This document shows, piece by piece, positions 6,153 through 12,168 of a stretch of DNA of 12,532 nt; the stretch's first letter is position 1; every line of letters starts with the position of its first letter. The notes below the pieces were generated by a model. The model had not been told where the DNA came from, did not search any database, and was given only the letters and a program-made list of their open reading frames with translations. The stretch comes from Candidatus Aminicenans sakinawicola JGI OTU-1 (GTDB lineage Bacteria; Acidobacteriota; Aminicenantia; Aminicenantales; Aminicenantaceae). The stretch lies in NCBI GenBank assembly GCA_000493965.1, contig AWNV01000060.1:4300-16831 (forward strand), in the 5' to 3' direction. Made by a program: the position numbers and the translations under genes.

Positions 6153-7514
6153 ATGAGTTCAAACATTAATTTATTGATCATCGATGATGATTTGTCCCTC
6201 TACGATCTGGTAAATCAATCTTCCCTTGTGAACAATTGTGAAGTCTATTCCTATGGGAAACAGAAAGATCTCCTTTCTTTTATAAGAAACAATGATATAA
6301 ATGTTGTTATTACCGATGTCGATAAAAACTGGGCAGATGGAATGATCCTCCTTGAAGAATTGAAAGAGTTCGATTCCCTCTTAGATGTAATAATGGTTGG
6401 AAAACCTTTAGCTCCTGAGAGCTTGATAGATTTAATCAATTTGGGTGCGACAGAATATCTTTCTAAACCGCTGCAGTTGAATAATATACAAAAAACTCTG
6501 AATGCTATTCTGGATAAAATGGAGTTGAGAAGGGAAACTTTTCTATTAGAGAAACGGCTAGAAAAAAAATACTTTTTTCAGGGAATTGTAGGCAAAAATC
6601 CCTATATGCTCGAAGTCTTTTCTCTAATAGAAAAAATATCCAAATATTTCACGAGTGTTCTAATTACTGGCGAGACAGGCACTGGCAAAGAAATGGTTGC
6701 CAGGGCAATTCATAACCTCAGCCAGAGACAGAATAAGAATCTTGTTATATGTGACTGTGTCTCAATACCTGAAAACCTGTTTGAATCAGAGCTTTTTGGC
6801 TACAAAAAAGGCGCATTTACAGGAGCTGACAAGGATAAAAAAGGGCTTTTTGAAGAGGCTGCTGATGGAATTATTTTCCTTGACGAAATAGGAGATATTC
6901 CTTTATCCATCCAGGCAAAATTGCTGAGGGTTTTGGAGTATCATCAATTCAGACCCTTAGGTTCAAATATAATTAAAAAAGTCAATTTAAAGGTCATTGC
7001 TGCAACCAGCCATAATTTGAGAGACGCTATAAAAAGGGGTGTCTTTCGCGAGGATTTATTTCACCGGTTAAACAAAGTAGAGATTTACATACCACCACTG
7101 AGAGAAAGACCAGAAGATATTGCATTATTAGTCCGGTATTTTCTTGACCATTACAATAACAAATTTTCGAAAAACCTAAATGGAATATCTCAGGAGGTCC
7201 AAAAATTATTCCTGAAATATGACTGGCCTGGAAATGTCCGAGAGATAGAAAACGTATTGGAAAGCTCTTCTATGTTAGCTAAAAAGGAATTTATCGACAT
7301 CAATGACCTTCCAAAATACCTTCAAGACTCTCAACCTTCTAAAATTCCCTTTATCATCAATGAAAACCTTTCCACGCTTGATGAACTAGAAAAAGAATAT
7401 ATCATTTACCTTTTAAAAATATGCCGCAATAACTTGAGGAAAACTGCAAAAATATTGAACATATCGCGAACCACTCTTTATAGTAAACTGAAAAAATACA
7501 ATATCTCTCATTGA
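6153..7514 (+). CDS. Sigma-54-dependent NtrC-family response regulator
   Basis: This 453-residue activator has three standard parts. Residues 1-120 form a receiver domain: acidic pocket D11-D13, predicted phospho-acceptor D55 in VVITDVDKNW, and K105 in LSKPL. The switch position is Gly83 (IMVGKP), where Thr or Ser is usual. Residues 145-375 are the AAA+ domain, with Walker A GETGTGKE (173-180), the sigma-54 contact loop GAFTGA (220-225), Walker B IIFLDE (240-245) and FREDLFHRLNKVEIYIPPLRER. The C-terminus (about 410-450) is a Fis-type HTH ending NISRTTLYSKLKKY. An AGGAGCAGG Shine-Dalgarno precedes the ATG. No histidine kinase is nearby. The next gene has a perfect sigma-54 promoter with two paired inverted repeats, making it the obvious target. 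Which signal it senses cannot be read from the sequence. Confidence 0.96.
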   Translation: MSSNINLLIIDDDLSLYDLVNQSSLVNNCEVYSYGKQKDLLSFIRNNDINVVITDVDKNWADGMILLEELKEFDSLLDVIMVGKPLAPESLIDLINLGATEYLSKPLQLNNIQKTLNAILDKMELRRETFLLEKRLEKKYFFQGIVGKNPYMLEVFSLIEKISKYFTSVLITGETGTGKEMVARAIHNLSQRQNKNLVICDCVSIPENLFESELFGYKKGAFTGADKDKKGLFEEAADGIIFLDEIGDIPLSIQAKLLRVLEYHQFRPLGSNIIKKVNLKVIAATSHNLRDAIKRGVFREDLFHRLNKVEIYIPPLRERPEDIALLVRYFLDHYNNKFSKNLNGISQEVQKLFLKYDWPGNVREIENVLESSSMLAKKEFIDINDLPKYLQDSQPSKIPFIINENLSTLDELEKEYIIYLLKICRNNLRKTAKILNISRTTLYSKLKKYNISH

Positions 7515-7552
7515 TTTCTACATGAGCTATTTCCATAGCACCTAAAGCTAAT

Positions 7553-7569
7553 TGTTCACTTTCTGAACA
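7553..7569. promoter_or_regulatory. Upstream activator site 1 (TGTTCA-N5-TGAACA)
   Basis: The sequence is TGTTCACTTTCTGAACA, a perfect 6-5-6 inverted repeat. Its centre lies about 189 bp upstream of the expected sigma-54 start site, within the usual range for NtrC-type enhancers. It is identical in both arms and spacing to the site at 7632-7648. The centres are 79 bp apart, about 7.5 helical turns. The likely ligand is the Fis-type HTH of the activator encoded just upstream, and possibly the small HTH protein at 8468-8662. Confidence 0.8.
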
Positions 7570-7598
7570 CATTCATCAAAAAGACTTAATCTATTTAT

Positions 7599-7611
7599 TA
7601 TCAACATGTTA
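7599..7611 (+). promoter_or_regulatory. IHF-consensus-like site 1
   Basis: TATCAACATGTTA fits the IHF consensus WATCAANNNNTTR at every defined position and has an AT-rich flank (CTATTTAT). It lies between the two activator inverted repeats. IHF commonly bends sigma-54 control regions so that the enhancer-bound activator touches the polymerase. Whether this organism has IHF or only HU cannot be told from the window. Confidence 0.45.
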
Positions 7612-7631
7612 TCATCAATATAATATTTTAG

Positions 7632-7648
7632 TGTTCAAATTATGAACA
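7632..7648. promoter_or_regulatory. Upstream activator site 2 (TGTTCA-N5-TGAACA)
   Basis: The sequence is TGTTCAAATTATGAACA, again a perfect 6-5-6 inverted repeat with the same arms as the site at 7553-7569 and a different central 5 bp. Its centre is about 110 bp upstream of the expected start site. Two identical-arm sites in one control region make chance unlikely and point to cooperative binding by the activator. Confidence 0.82.
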
Positions 7649-7661
7649 TATCAATATTTTG
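7649..7661 (+). promoter_or_regulatory. IHF-consensus-like site 2
   Basis: TATCAATATTTTG fits WATCAANNNNTTR at every defined position. It abuts activator site 2 and lies about 63 bp upstream of the -24 element, the textbook place for an IHF bend between enhancer and sigma-54 promoter. The match is convincing by position, but AT-rich DNA produces such matches more often than balanced DNA does. Confidence 0.5.
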
Positions 7662-7723
7662 AAACCGCCAGGATATTCCTTCTAACCTATTTATTATCAG
7701 CAAGATAAGAAACTTTCATGGAC

Positions 7724-7738
7724 TGGCACTTATCTTGC
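7724..7738 (+). promoter_or_regulatory. Sigma-54 (-24/-12) promoter
   Basis: TGGCAC (7724-7729), 5 bp, then TTGC (7735-7738) exactly matches the RpoN consensus TGGCACN5TTGC, with exactly 10 bp between the invariant GG and GC. Transcription should start near 7750, which is 28 nt before the ATG at 7778 and leaves room for the GGAGGA Shine-Dalgarno. It lies downstream of an NtrC-family gene and two inverted repeats, so the promoter call is strong. Confidence 0.9.
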
Positions 7739-7777
7739 TTAATTATTCATTATGAAAACAGGGCTCAGGAGGAACGA

Positions 7778-8425
7778 ATGCATCGAGGAAATGGTTCCAG
7801 GCGACTAAAAACATTTTTATTGATTACTCTAACCACTATATTATTTCTTTATCTCCCTTTAATGGCAGAAAATAACAGAGAAAATGAACAGGTTTTAAAC
7901 AAAACAACAAAAGCCATCAATGATCCTTCTTATAATATTACCTATTTCACACCTCTGGAATCCAAACTATCCTTTAATCTAGAATTATTATTTCAGCATA
8001 TAGACAGCAAAAACAATCATCTTAATAATAAATTAGCCTTTAATCCTAAAAAGATTGAAGTCAACAGTGATGCTTCAAAATATTTTGAGAAACAAATTAA
8101 ATTAGAAAAATTAGAAAATTCCTTATTCACAACATCATTAGTTACATTAGCTGCCTTAAATGTCGCAGATTATTTTTCTACGAAAGAAGCCCTAAAATGT
8201 AATAATTTAATAGAATCCAACCCAATAATGAAACCTTTTGTAAAAAACGATTTCGCTTTTGCAGCAGTTAAGATCGGCCTGACAGCAGGAAACTATTTTC
8301 TGATGCAAAAACTATATAAACAAAATAGAAAACTCGCCTGGGCTGTCAGTCTTATCAGCAACTTTGCTATGTCTTATATTGTTGCCAACAACATCAGACT
8401 GATTCATGAATCCCAATCAAAATAA
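7778..8425 (+). CDS. Sigma-54-controlled membrane/envelope protein with a DUF5658-like C-terminal region
   Basis: The ATG at 7778, seven bases after CAGGAGGA, gives 215 residues. An upstream in-frame ATG at 7718 is rejected because it lies before the sigma-54 promoter and could not be on its transcript. Residues 1-30 look like a signal peptide: basic MHRGNGSRRLK, a hydrophobic stretch, and a possible cut after A30 (LMA|EN). Residues 31-110 are polar and Asn/Lys-rich. Residues 116-210 hold three likely membrane helices, with NVADYFSTKEAL, ESNPIMKP and a conserved-looking Lys (FAAVKIG). The D-x-x-(S/T)T ... E-x-NP-x-M pattern resembles DUF5658 small membrane proteins, whose function is unknown. 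Its control region shows it is made on a specific signal, and it is probably co-transcribed with the HTH gene 42 bp downstream. No enzyme function is proposed. Confidence 0.85.
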   Translation: MHRGNGSRRLKTFLLITLTTILFLYLPLMAENNRENEQVLNKTTKAINDPSYNITYFTPLESKLSFNLELLFQHIDSKNNHLNNKLAFNPKKIEVNSDASKYFEKQIKLEKLENSLFTTSLVTLAALNVADYFSTKEALKCNNLIESNPIMKPFVKNDFAFAAVKIGLTAGNYFLMQKLYKQNRKLAWAVSLISNFAMSYIVANNIRLIHESQSK

Positions 8426-8467
8426 TATGATTTATCAAAAAATATTCTCTAAACGATGATTACTTAA

Positions 8468-8662
8468 ATGAATATGCCACGATATCTTTATTACTATATA
8501 ACTCTTATCAACAAGAACTTTGTTAAAAACGAACTTCCTAATCTTGAAAATTTTAAAAAAGAATACATCAACTATCTTCTCAAGATTACAGGAAACAACA
8601 AAAGCCAGACTGCGGCAATACTGAATATATCCCGGCAAACTCTTTATAATAAAATAAAATAA
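8468..8662 (+). CDS. Standalone Fis-type HTH protein resembling the activator's DNA-binding domain
   Basis: This 64-residue ORF consists of a short N-terminal stretch and a Fis-type HTH (about 25-64): NLENFKKEYINYLLKITGNN, then KSQTAAILNISRQTLYNKIK. Aligned without gaps to the C-terminus of the regulator at 6153-7514, 25 of 40 positions are identical, including ILNISR-x-TLY in the recognition helix region. It has no receiver and no AAA+ domain, so it could bind DNA but not activate sigma-54. It follows the sigma-54-driven gene by 42 bp. The Shine-Dalgarno is poor, and an in-frame TAA sits just before the ATG. It is therefore either a real small repressor/antagonist or a remnant of a duplicated regulator. 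The intact HTH with no internal stop argues for function. Confidence 0.65.
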   Translation: MNMPRYLYYYITLINKNFVKNELPNLENFKKEYINYLLKITGNNKSQTAAILNISRQTLYNKIK

Positions 8663-8798
8663 CAAAGCCTCTTTCATGTAAAAAAAGCATTCCCTATAAT
8701 TAATGCAACTTTATTCTTTAATTGTTAGTATAAACTCTTTAAAATCTATATAATCTTGATTATCTATGATAATGTGGATTATTCACGAGGAGGAACAA

Positions 8799-9563
8799 AT
8801 GAAAAGAACATTTTCTTTTTATATTCTGGCGATTTTTTTAATTAGTCTGGTAACTATTCCTGGTTTTAGTTTTAATAATAAGGGACAAAAAGCAAAATCC
8901 GATCCTGAAGCCATTAAAATACTGGATAAAATGATCAAGGCTCAAGGGGGGAGAAAAATCCTAGAGAACATCACAGATAGTAGAGTTTCCGGCTCCATGG
9001 AATTAACCCAGATGGGCATGAGCGGCTCACTAACAATGTACCAGAAAGAACCAAACATGATGCGCTTGGATATAGAAATAATGGGGATGGTAATCACTCA
9101 AGCATTTGACGGTACAACAGCATGGATGGTCAATCCGCAAACTGGAAGCACCGAAGAAATGCCAGACCAAGCGGCAGAAGACATGGCGAGGCAAGCTCTG
9201 GGCAACGATTCCCTGCTCCATCCCGAAAAATACGGAATCACTTATTCTTATAAAGGGACAGAAAAAATTGATGGAAAAGATTGTCTAGTTCTCGAACAAA
9301 CCTACTCTGAGGGCCATACAGCAACAATCTATATTGATTCTAAAACATATCTTACTCATAAGTCCAAAACAACCACTGTGAATCAAATGGGTGTTGAAGT
9401 AGAAGCGGAAAGTATTATGTCTGATTACAGAAAAGTCGAAGGTATAATGACAGCTCATTCACTCATCACATATCAAGATGGGGAAGAATTCATGAACATG
9501 ACAGTGACTGAGGTAAAATTCAATACTGGTTTAGAAGACTCTCTTTTCAAAATGACCGAGTAA
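8799..9563 (+). CDS. Exported LolA/LolB-fold-like protein (outer membrane lipoprotein-sorting protein type)
   Basis: The ATG at 8799 follows CACGAGGAGGAACAA, a strong Shine-Dalgarno, so the open stretch from 8766 is not used. The product has 254 residues. Residues 1-25 are a signal peptide (MKRTFSFYILAIFLISLVTI). The mature part begins with a helix (DPEAIKILDKMIKAQGGRKILENI), then alternating strands with repeated G-S and T-W patterns: SGSMELTQMGM, KEPNMMRLDIEI, AFDGTTAWMVNPQTG, DGKDCLVLEQTY, and YIDSKTYLTHKSKT near the end. That is the pattern of LolA/LolB/'lipoprotein-sorting' periplasmic proteins (COG2834-like), an open beta-barrel that holds a lipid or acyl chain. It is too divergent to call a true LolA. 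Its gene starts 136 bp after the HTH gene, with no obvious sigma-54 promoter of its own, and ends 39 bp from the convergent oxidoreductase gene. Confidence 0.75.
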   Translation: MKRTFSFYILAIFLISLVTIPGFSFNNKGQKAKSDPEAIKILDKMIKAQGGRKILENITDSRVSGSMELTQMGMSGSLTMYQKEPNMMRLDIEIMGMVITQAFDGTTAWMVNPQTGSTEEMPDQAAEDMARQALGNDSLLHPEKYGITYSYKGTEKIDGKDCLVLEQTYSEGHTATIYIDSKTYLTHKSKTTTVNQMGVEVEAESIMSDYRKVEGIMTAHSLITYQDGEEFMNMTVTEVKFNTGLEDSLFKMTE

Positions 9564-9602
9564 GGTGTATTTCCCTGTGTAGAATCAATCGGACGATATG
9601 CC

Positions 9603-10517
9603 TTATGTTTCAATTGCTTCGAGAATATTATAGGCAAGTTTGAGAGCTTCCAGGCCTTCTGTACCGCTCACTTTTCTTATTTTTCCATCCCGGATACATC
9701 TGAAAAAATTCTTGAGCTCTTTTTTTAGCGGCTCTTCTTTTTTTATTCTCAAAGTCTTTATGTCAGTCTGGCGCCCGTTTAATGGAAAAATTTTTACTTC
9801 CTGATCAATATAGTCGATCGAATAATAGGCAGTCGGCTCGAAAATTCGCAGCTTTCTTACTTTCCCCTGATGAACCCGGCTGGCTGTGAGTGTTGCCACA
9901 CAGCCTGATCTGAATTCCAGACGAGCATTAGCGATATCAATCTTATCAGAGAGCACATGGATACCAGAAGACCTAATAACTTTCACTTCATCTTTAATCA
10001 AAGATAGTATGATTTCCAAGTCATGAATCATAAGATCCAAGACTACATCAATGTCCAGAGATCGAGATGAAAAAGAGCCCAACCTTTGGACTTCTATAAA
10101 CTTAGGATCAGAGATTAAATTCTCTATGGCTTCTACAGCCGGATTAAACCTTTCAAGATGCCCAACCTGAAGAATAGATCTGCTTTTCTTGGCTGCTGCA
10201 ACTAACTGGTCACCTTGCTTTACTGTTTCGGTTATGGGCTTTTCAACCAATACCGATTTTCCTGCATCCAGTAACTTCATAGCTATAGAAAAATGCTCTG
10301 TCGTTGGAGCAGCCACTATGCCAGCATCAATTTCATCCAGCATGTTCTCGTAGTTCTCATAGTATTGAACACCATGCCTGTTGCCTATCTGCATGGCTTT
10401 TTTAAAATCAATATCTGCAACTCCTATTAGCTCAGCCTCCTCAAGATAGGAAAGTATTCTGGCATGTTGTACTCCTAAATATCCAACTCCAATTATTCCT
10501 ACTCTTACTTTATCCAT
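9603..10517 (-). CDS. Gfo/Idh/MocA family NAD(P)-dependent oxidoreductase of the lipid A cluster
   Basis: The 304-residue product has an N-terminal Rossmann fold with GVGYLG (G10, G12, G15), an acidic strand end at VADID (33-37) and the family EKP motif at 92-94 (LVEKPIT). The C-terminal half has the sugar-binding alpha/beta fold, with GHLERFNPA and DLMIHDLEIILSL. It is preceded by GGAG about 9 nt before the ATG and lies 44 bp after lpxI. Oxidoreductases of this family commonly follow lpxI or lie beside lpxA in lineages with this gene order. Some family members oxidise UDP-GlcNAc at C3 for the GlcN3N type of lipid A (GnnA), but GnnA needs a partner aminotransferase, which is not seen here. 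The substrate is therefore left open. Confidence 0.9.
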   Translation of the reverse strand: MDKVRVGIIGVGYLGVQHARILSYLEEAELIGVADIDFKKAMQIGNRHGVQYYENYENMLDEIDAGIVAAPTTEHFSIAMKLLDAGKSVLVEKPITETVKQGDQLVAAAKKSRSILQVGHLERFNPAVEAIENLISDPKFIEVQRLGSFSSRSLDIDVVLDLMIHDLEIILSLIKDEVKVIRSSGIHVLSDKIDIANARLEFRSGCVATLTASRVHQGKVRKLRIFEPTAYYSIDYIDQEVKIFPLNGRQTDIKTLRIKKEEPLKKELKNFFRCIRDGKIRKVSGTEGLEALKLAYNILEAIET

Positions 10518-10561
10518 AGTATTTACTCCAGATATTACTTTGCTTATTCCAGTGCCATAGT

Positions 10562-11365
10562 CTACCTGGCAACAATAGAAATCATACTGGTATTTGCCAG
10601 TGCTATACCCTGCTCTTTCTGAAAAAACGGAACATTCTTCGCTTCAAAGCAGAGAACTTTTCCGCCTGATTCGACAAGGCTTTCAACAGTATTCAGTCCA
10701 ACCGCGGGCAAATCGATTCTTGCATCTTGCTTTGAACGGCCAACTTTGATAACGACTATTCCTTTTCCCGCAAGAAGCCCTCCTCTCTTTATTGATTCAT
10801 TCGTTCCTTCTAAACCTTCGACAGCTACGACAGCTTTATCTTTGACAATGACTGTCTGACCTATATCCATGTCAGCAATCTTTTTTGCAATTTCCCAGCC
10901 AAAGGCAATATCTTCTTCCATATCTGGCGAAGGTCTCACCTCTGTTAGGACGCCTTCTTTACAAAAAGCCGAAGAAATAAAATGAGTAGGGTCTATTATT
11001 TTGATTCCACAATCACCAAGAAATTCAATGGCGGTTTTTATGATAGAAGTGGGAGTTTTGTCTGTCCCATCAGCCAATAACTTCACTGCAACTTTACCTA
11101 ATTTCTCTTTTTCATAAATCATCCGGCTGTCAATTTTTCCTGCAAAGACTGCTTCCTTTATCCCATGTTCCTTAAAAAAAGATACTATTCTAATGACCTC
11201 GCTCATATCAATCCATTCAAAGATATCCGTCTTATTATGAAGGGAAGAGTCTGCTTCCCCCTTCACAGCAGCCACAACACAACCATAGCCCTGTCTTTTT
11301 GCCTCCTTTAGAAGGAAAAACGGGATTTCCCCTGAACCCGCAATTATTCCAAGTTTGCGTTCCAT
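10562..11365 (-). CDS. lpxI: UDP-2,3-diacylglucosamine pyrophosphatase LpxI
   Basis: LpxI hydrolyses UDP-2,3-diacylglucosamine to lipid X and UMP, as LpxH does in Escherichia coli, but belongs to an unrelated family. The 267-residue product has the usual length. It shows the N-terminal LGIIAGSGEIPFFLLKEAKRQGY motif, EAVFAGKIDSRMI, a Lys-rich LADGTDKTP segment and the conserved C-terminal QDARIDLPAVGLNTVE (about 213-228), where the family's catalytic Asp lies. The start overlaps the end of lpxA by 22 bp and is preceded by GCGGAACA, so translation is probably coupled. Its position between lpxA and the oxidoreductase is the common LpxI context. Confidence 0.93.
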   Translation of the reverse strand: MERKLGIIAGSGEIPFFLLKEAKRQGYGCVVAAVKGEADSSLHNKTDIFEWIDMSEVIRIVSFFKEHGIKEAVFAGKIDSRMIYEKEKLGKVAVKLLADGTDKTPTSIIKTAIEFLGDCGIKIIDPTHFISSAFCKEGVLTEVRPSPDMEEDIAFGWEIAKKIADMDIGQTVIVKDKAVVAVEGLEGTNESIKRGGLLAGKGIVVIKVGRSKQDARIDLPAVGLNTVESLVESGGKVLCFEAKNVPFFQKEQGIALANTSMISIVAR

Positions 11366-12168
11366 TGTTCCGCGGTCTTTTTCACAATTCCCCTCTTGGA
11401 AGACCGAATAAAATTTACAATCTCATCCCGATCCTCACCTGGAAAAATCTCTTTATCAATCCTGGTTAAAGCATCCTCTGTATTCAGTTGGGAGTAAAAG
11501 ATAATTTTGAATATGAGTTTAATATTCTTGATCCTTTCCCTGGAAAAACCTCTCCTCCGGAGACCAATAGCATTCAGTCCAATAAAGAGAGGCGGGCGGC
11601 CCCCTGCCACCTTGCAGAAAGGGCAAACATCCTGTGTAATGACAGAGAAACCACCAATGAAGGCATGCTTCCCAACTCGGCAGAACTGATGGACTGCGCT
11701 GAATGCCCCTACTGTTGCATAATCTTCTATTGTTACGTGCCCTCCTAAGGTTCCCGCATTGATAAAGATAACTTCATTGCCCACATTGCAGTCATGAGCG
11801 ATGTGTGAATAAGCCATGAAATAATTGCCATCGCCGATTACAGTTTTTCCTCCGCCTTTGACCGTACCACGATGGACCGTTATAAACTCTCGAAAAATAT
11901 TTCTGTTCCCGATCTTTACAAGTGTCTCTTCATCTTTATAATTTATATCTTGGGGTTCGGTTCCGATAGAGGAAAAAGAAGAAAAATGACAGCTTTCTCC
12001 TATTTCAGTCCGGCCACTAATGAAAATATTTGCATCGACCCTTGTATTCTTGCCGATAGAAACATTCTCTCCAATAAAACAATAAGGTCCGATATAGATT
12101 CCTGAATCTAACCGGGCATTATGATGAACTGTTGAAGTGGGATGGATAAAAATCTCATCCTTACTCAT
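11344..12168 (-). CDS. lpxA: Acyl-[ACP]--UDP-N-acetylglucosamine O-acyltransferase LpxA
   Basis: LpxA performs the first step of lipid A synthesis, transferring a 3-hydroxyacyl chain from ACP to UDP-GlcNAc. The 274-residue product has the left-handed beta-helix of hexapeptide repeats (IYIGPYCFIGENVSIGKNTRV and onward), then a helical C-terminal domain. Numbering matches E. coli LpxA closely: the catalytic base is H125, with H122, H144 and H160 also conserved (SHIAHD, GGHVTI, AVHQFC). Residue 173 is Gly (FIGGF), as in the E. coli enzyme, which takes C14 chains; a Met there in Pseudomonas limits chains to C10. The start overlaps the fabZ stop by 8 bp (ATGAGTAA), and GAGGAAT precedes it. Confidence 0.97.
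   Translation of the reverse strand: MSKDEIFIHPTSTVHHNARLDSGIYIGPYCFIGENVSIGKNTRVDANIFISGRTEIGESCHFSSFSSIGTEPQDINYKDEETLVKIGNRNIFREFITVHRGTVKGGGKTVIGDGNYFMAYSHIAHDCNVGNEVIFINAGTLGGHVTIEDYATVGAFSAVHQFCRVGKHAFIGGFSVITQDVCPFCKVAGGRPPLFIGLNAIGLRRRGFSRERIKNIKLIFKIIFYSQLNTEDALTRIDKEIFPGEDRDEIVNFIRSSKRGIVKKTAEQWNANLE

Larger units (their letters stand above)
7591..7699 (+). repeat. Pair of 13-bp direct repeats in the control region
   Basis: CTATTTATTATCA occurs at 7591-7603 and again at 7687-7699, with partial similarity continuing for about 8 more bases. The first copy runs into the IHF-like site at 7599-7611. The second lies about 25 bp upstream of the -24 element and has lost the IHF match (TATCAG). 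The repeats may be remnants of a duplicated bending or binding site, or chance similarity in AT-rich DNA. Confidence 0.4.

Noticed and set aside
7507..7526. CTCAT...ATGAG stem as terminator after the regulator gene
   Set aside because: The stem is only 5 bp with a 10-base loop and there is no T-tract.
7718..7777. Upstream in-frame ATG (7718) for the sigma-54-controlled membrane protein
   Set aside because: The extra 20 codons contain the -24/-12 promoter and start before the expected transcript. The ATG at 7778 has a strong Shine-Dalgarno and exposes a signal peptide.
8686..8760. TATAAT at 8749-8754 as the promoter of the LolA-like gene
   Set aside because: No acceptable -35 lies at 16-18 bp spacing; TTGTTA is 21 bp away. 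The region is AT-rich enough to give this by chance.
8766..8798. N-terminal extension of the LolA-like protein
   Set aside because: The GAGGAGGAAC Shine-Dalgarno lies inside the extension and serves the ATG at 8799, which opens directly into a signal peptide.
10535..10557. TGGCAC on the minus strand between lpxI and the oxidoreductase gene, as a second sigma-54 promoter
   Set aside because: The next GC is one base too far (11 bp after the GG) and the -12 TTGC is missing.
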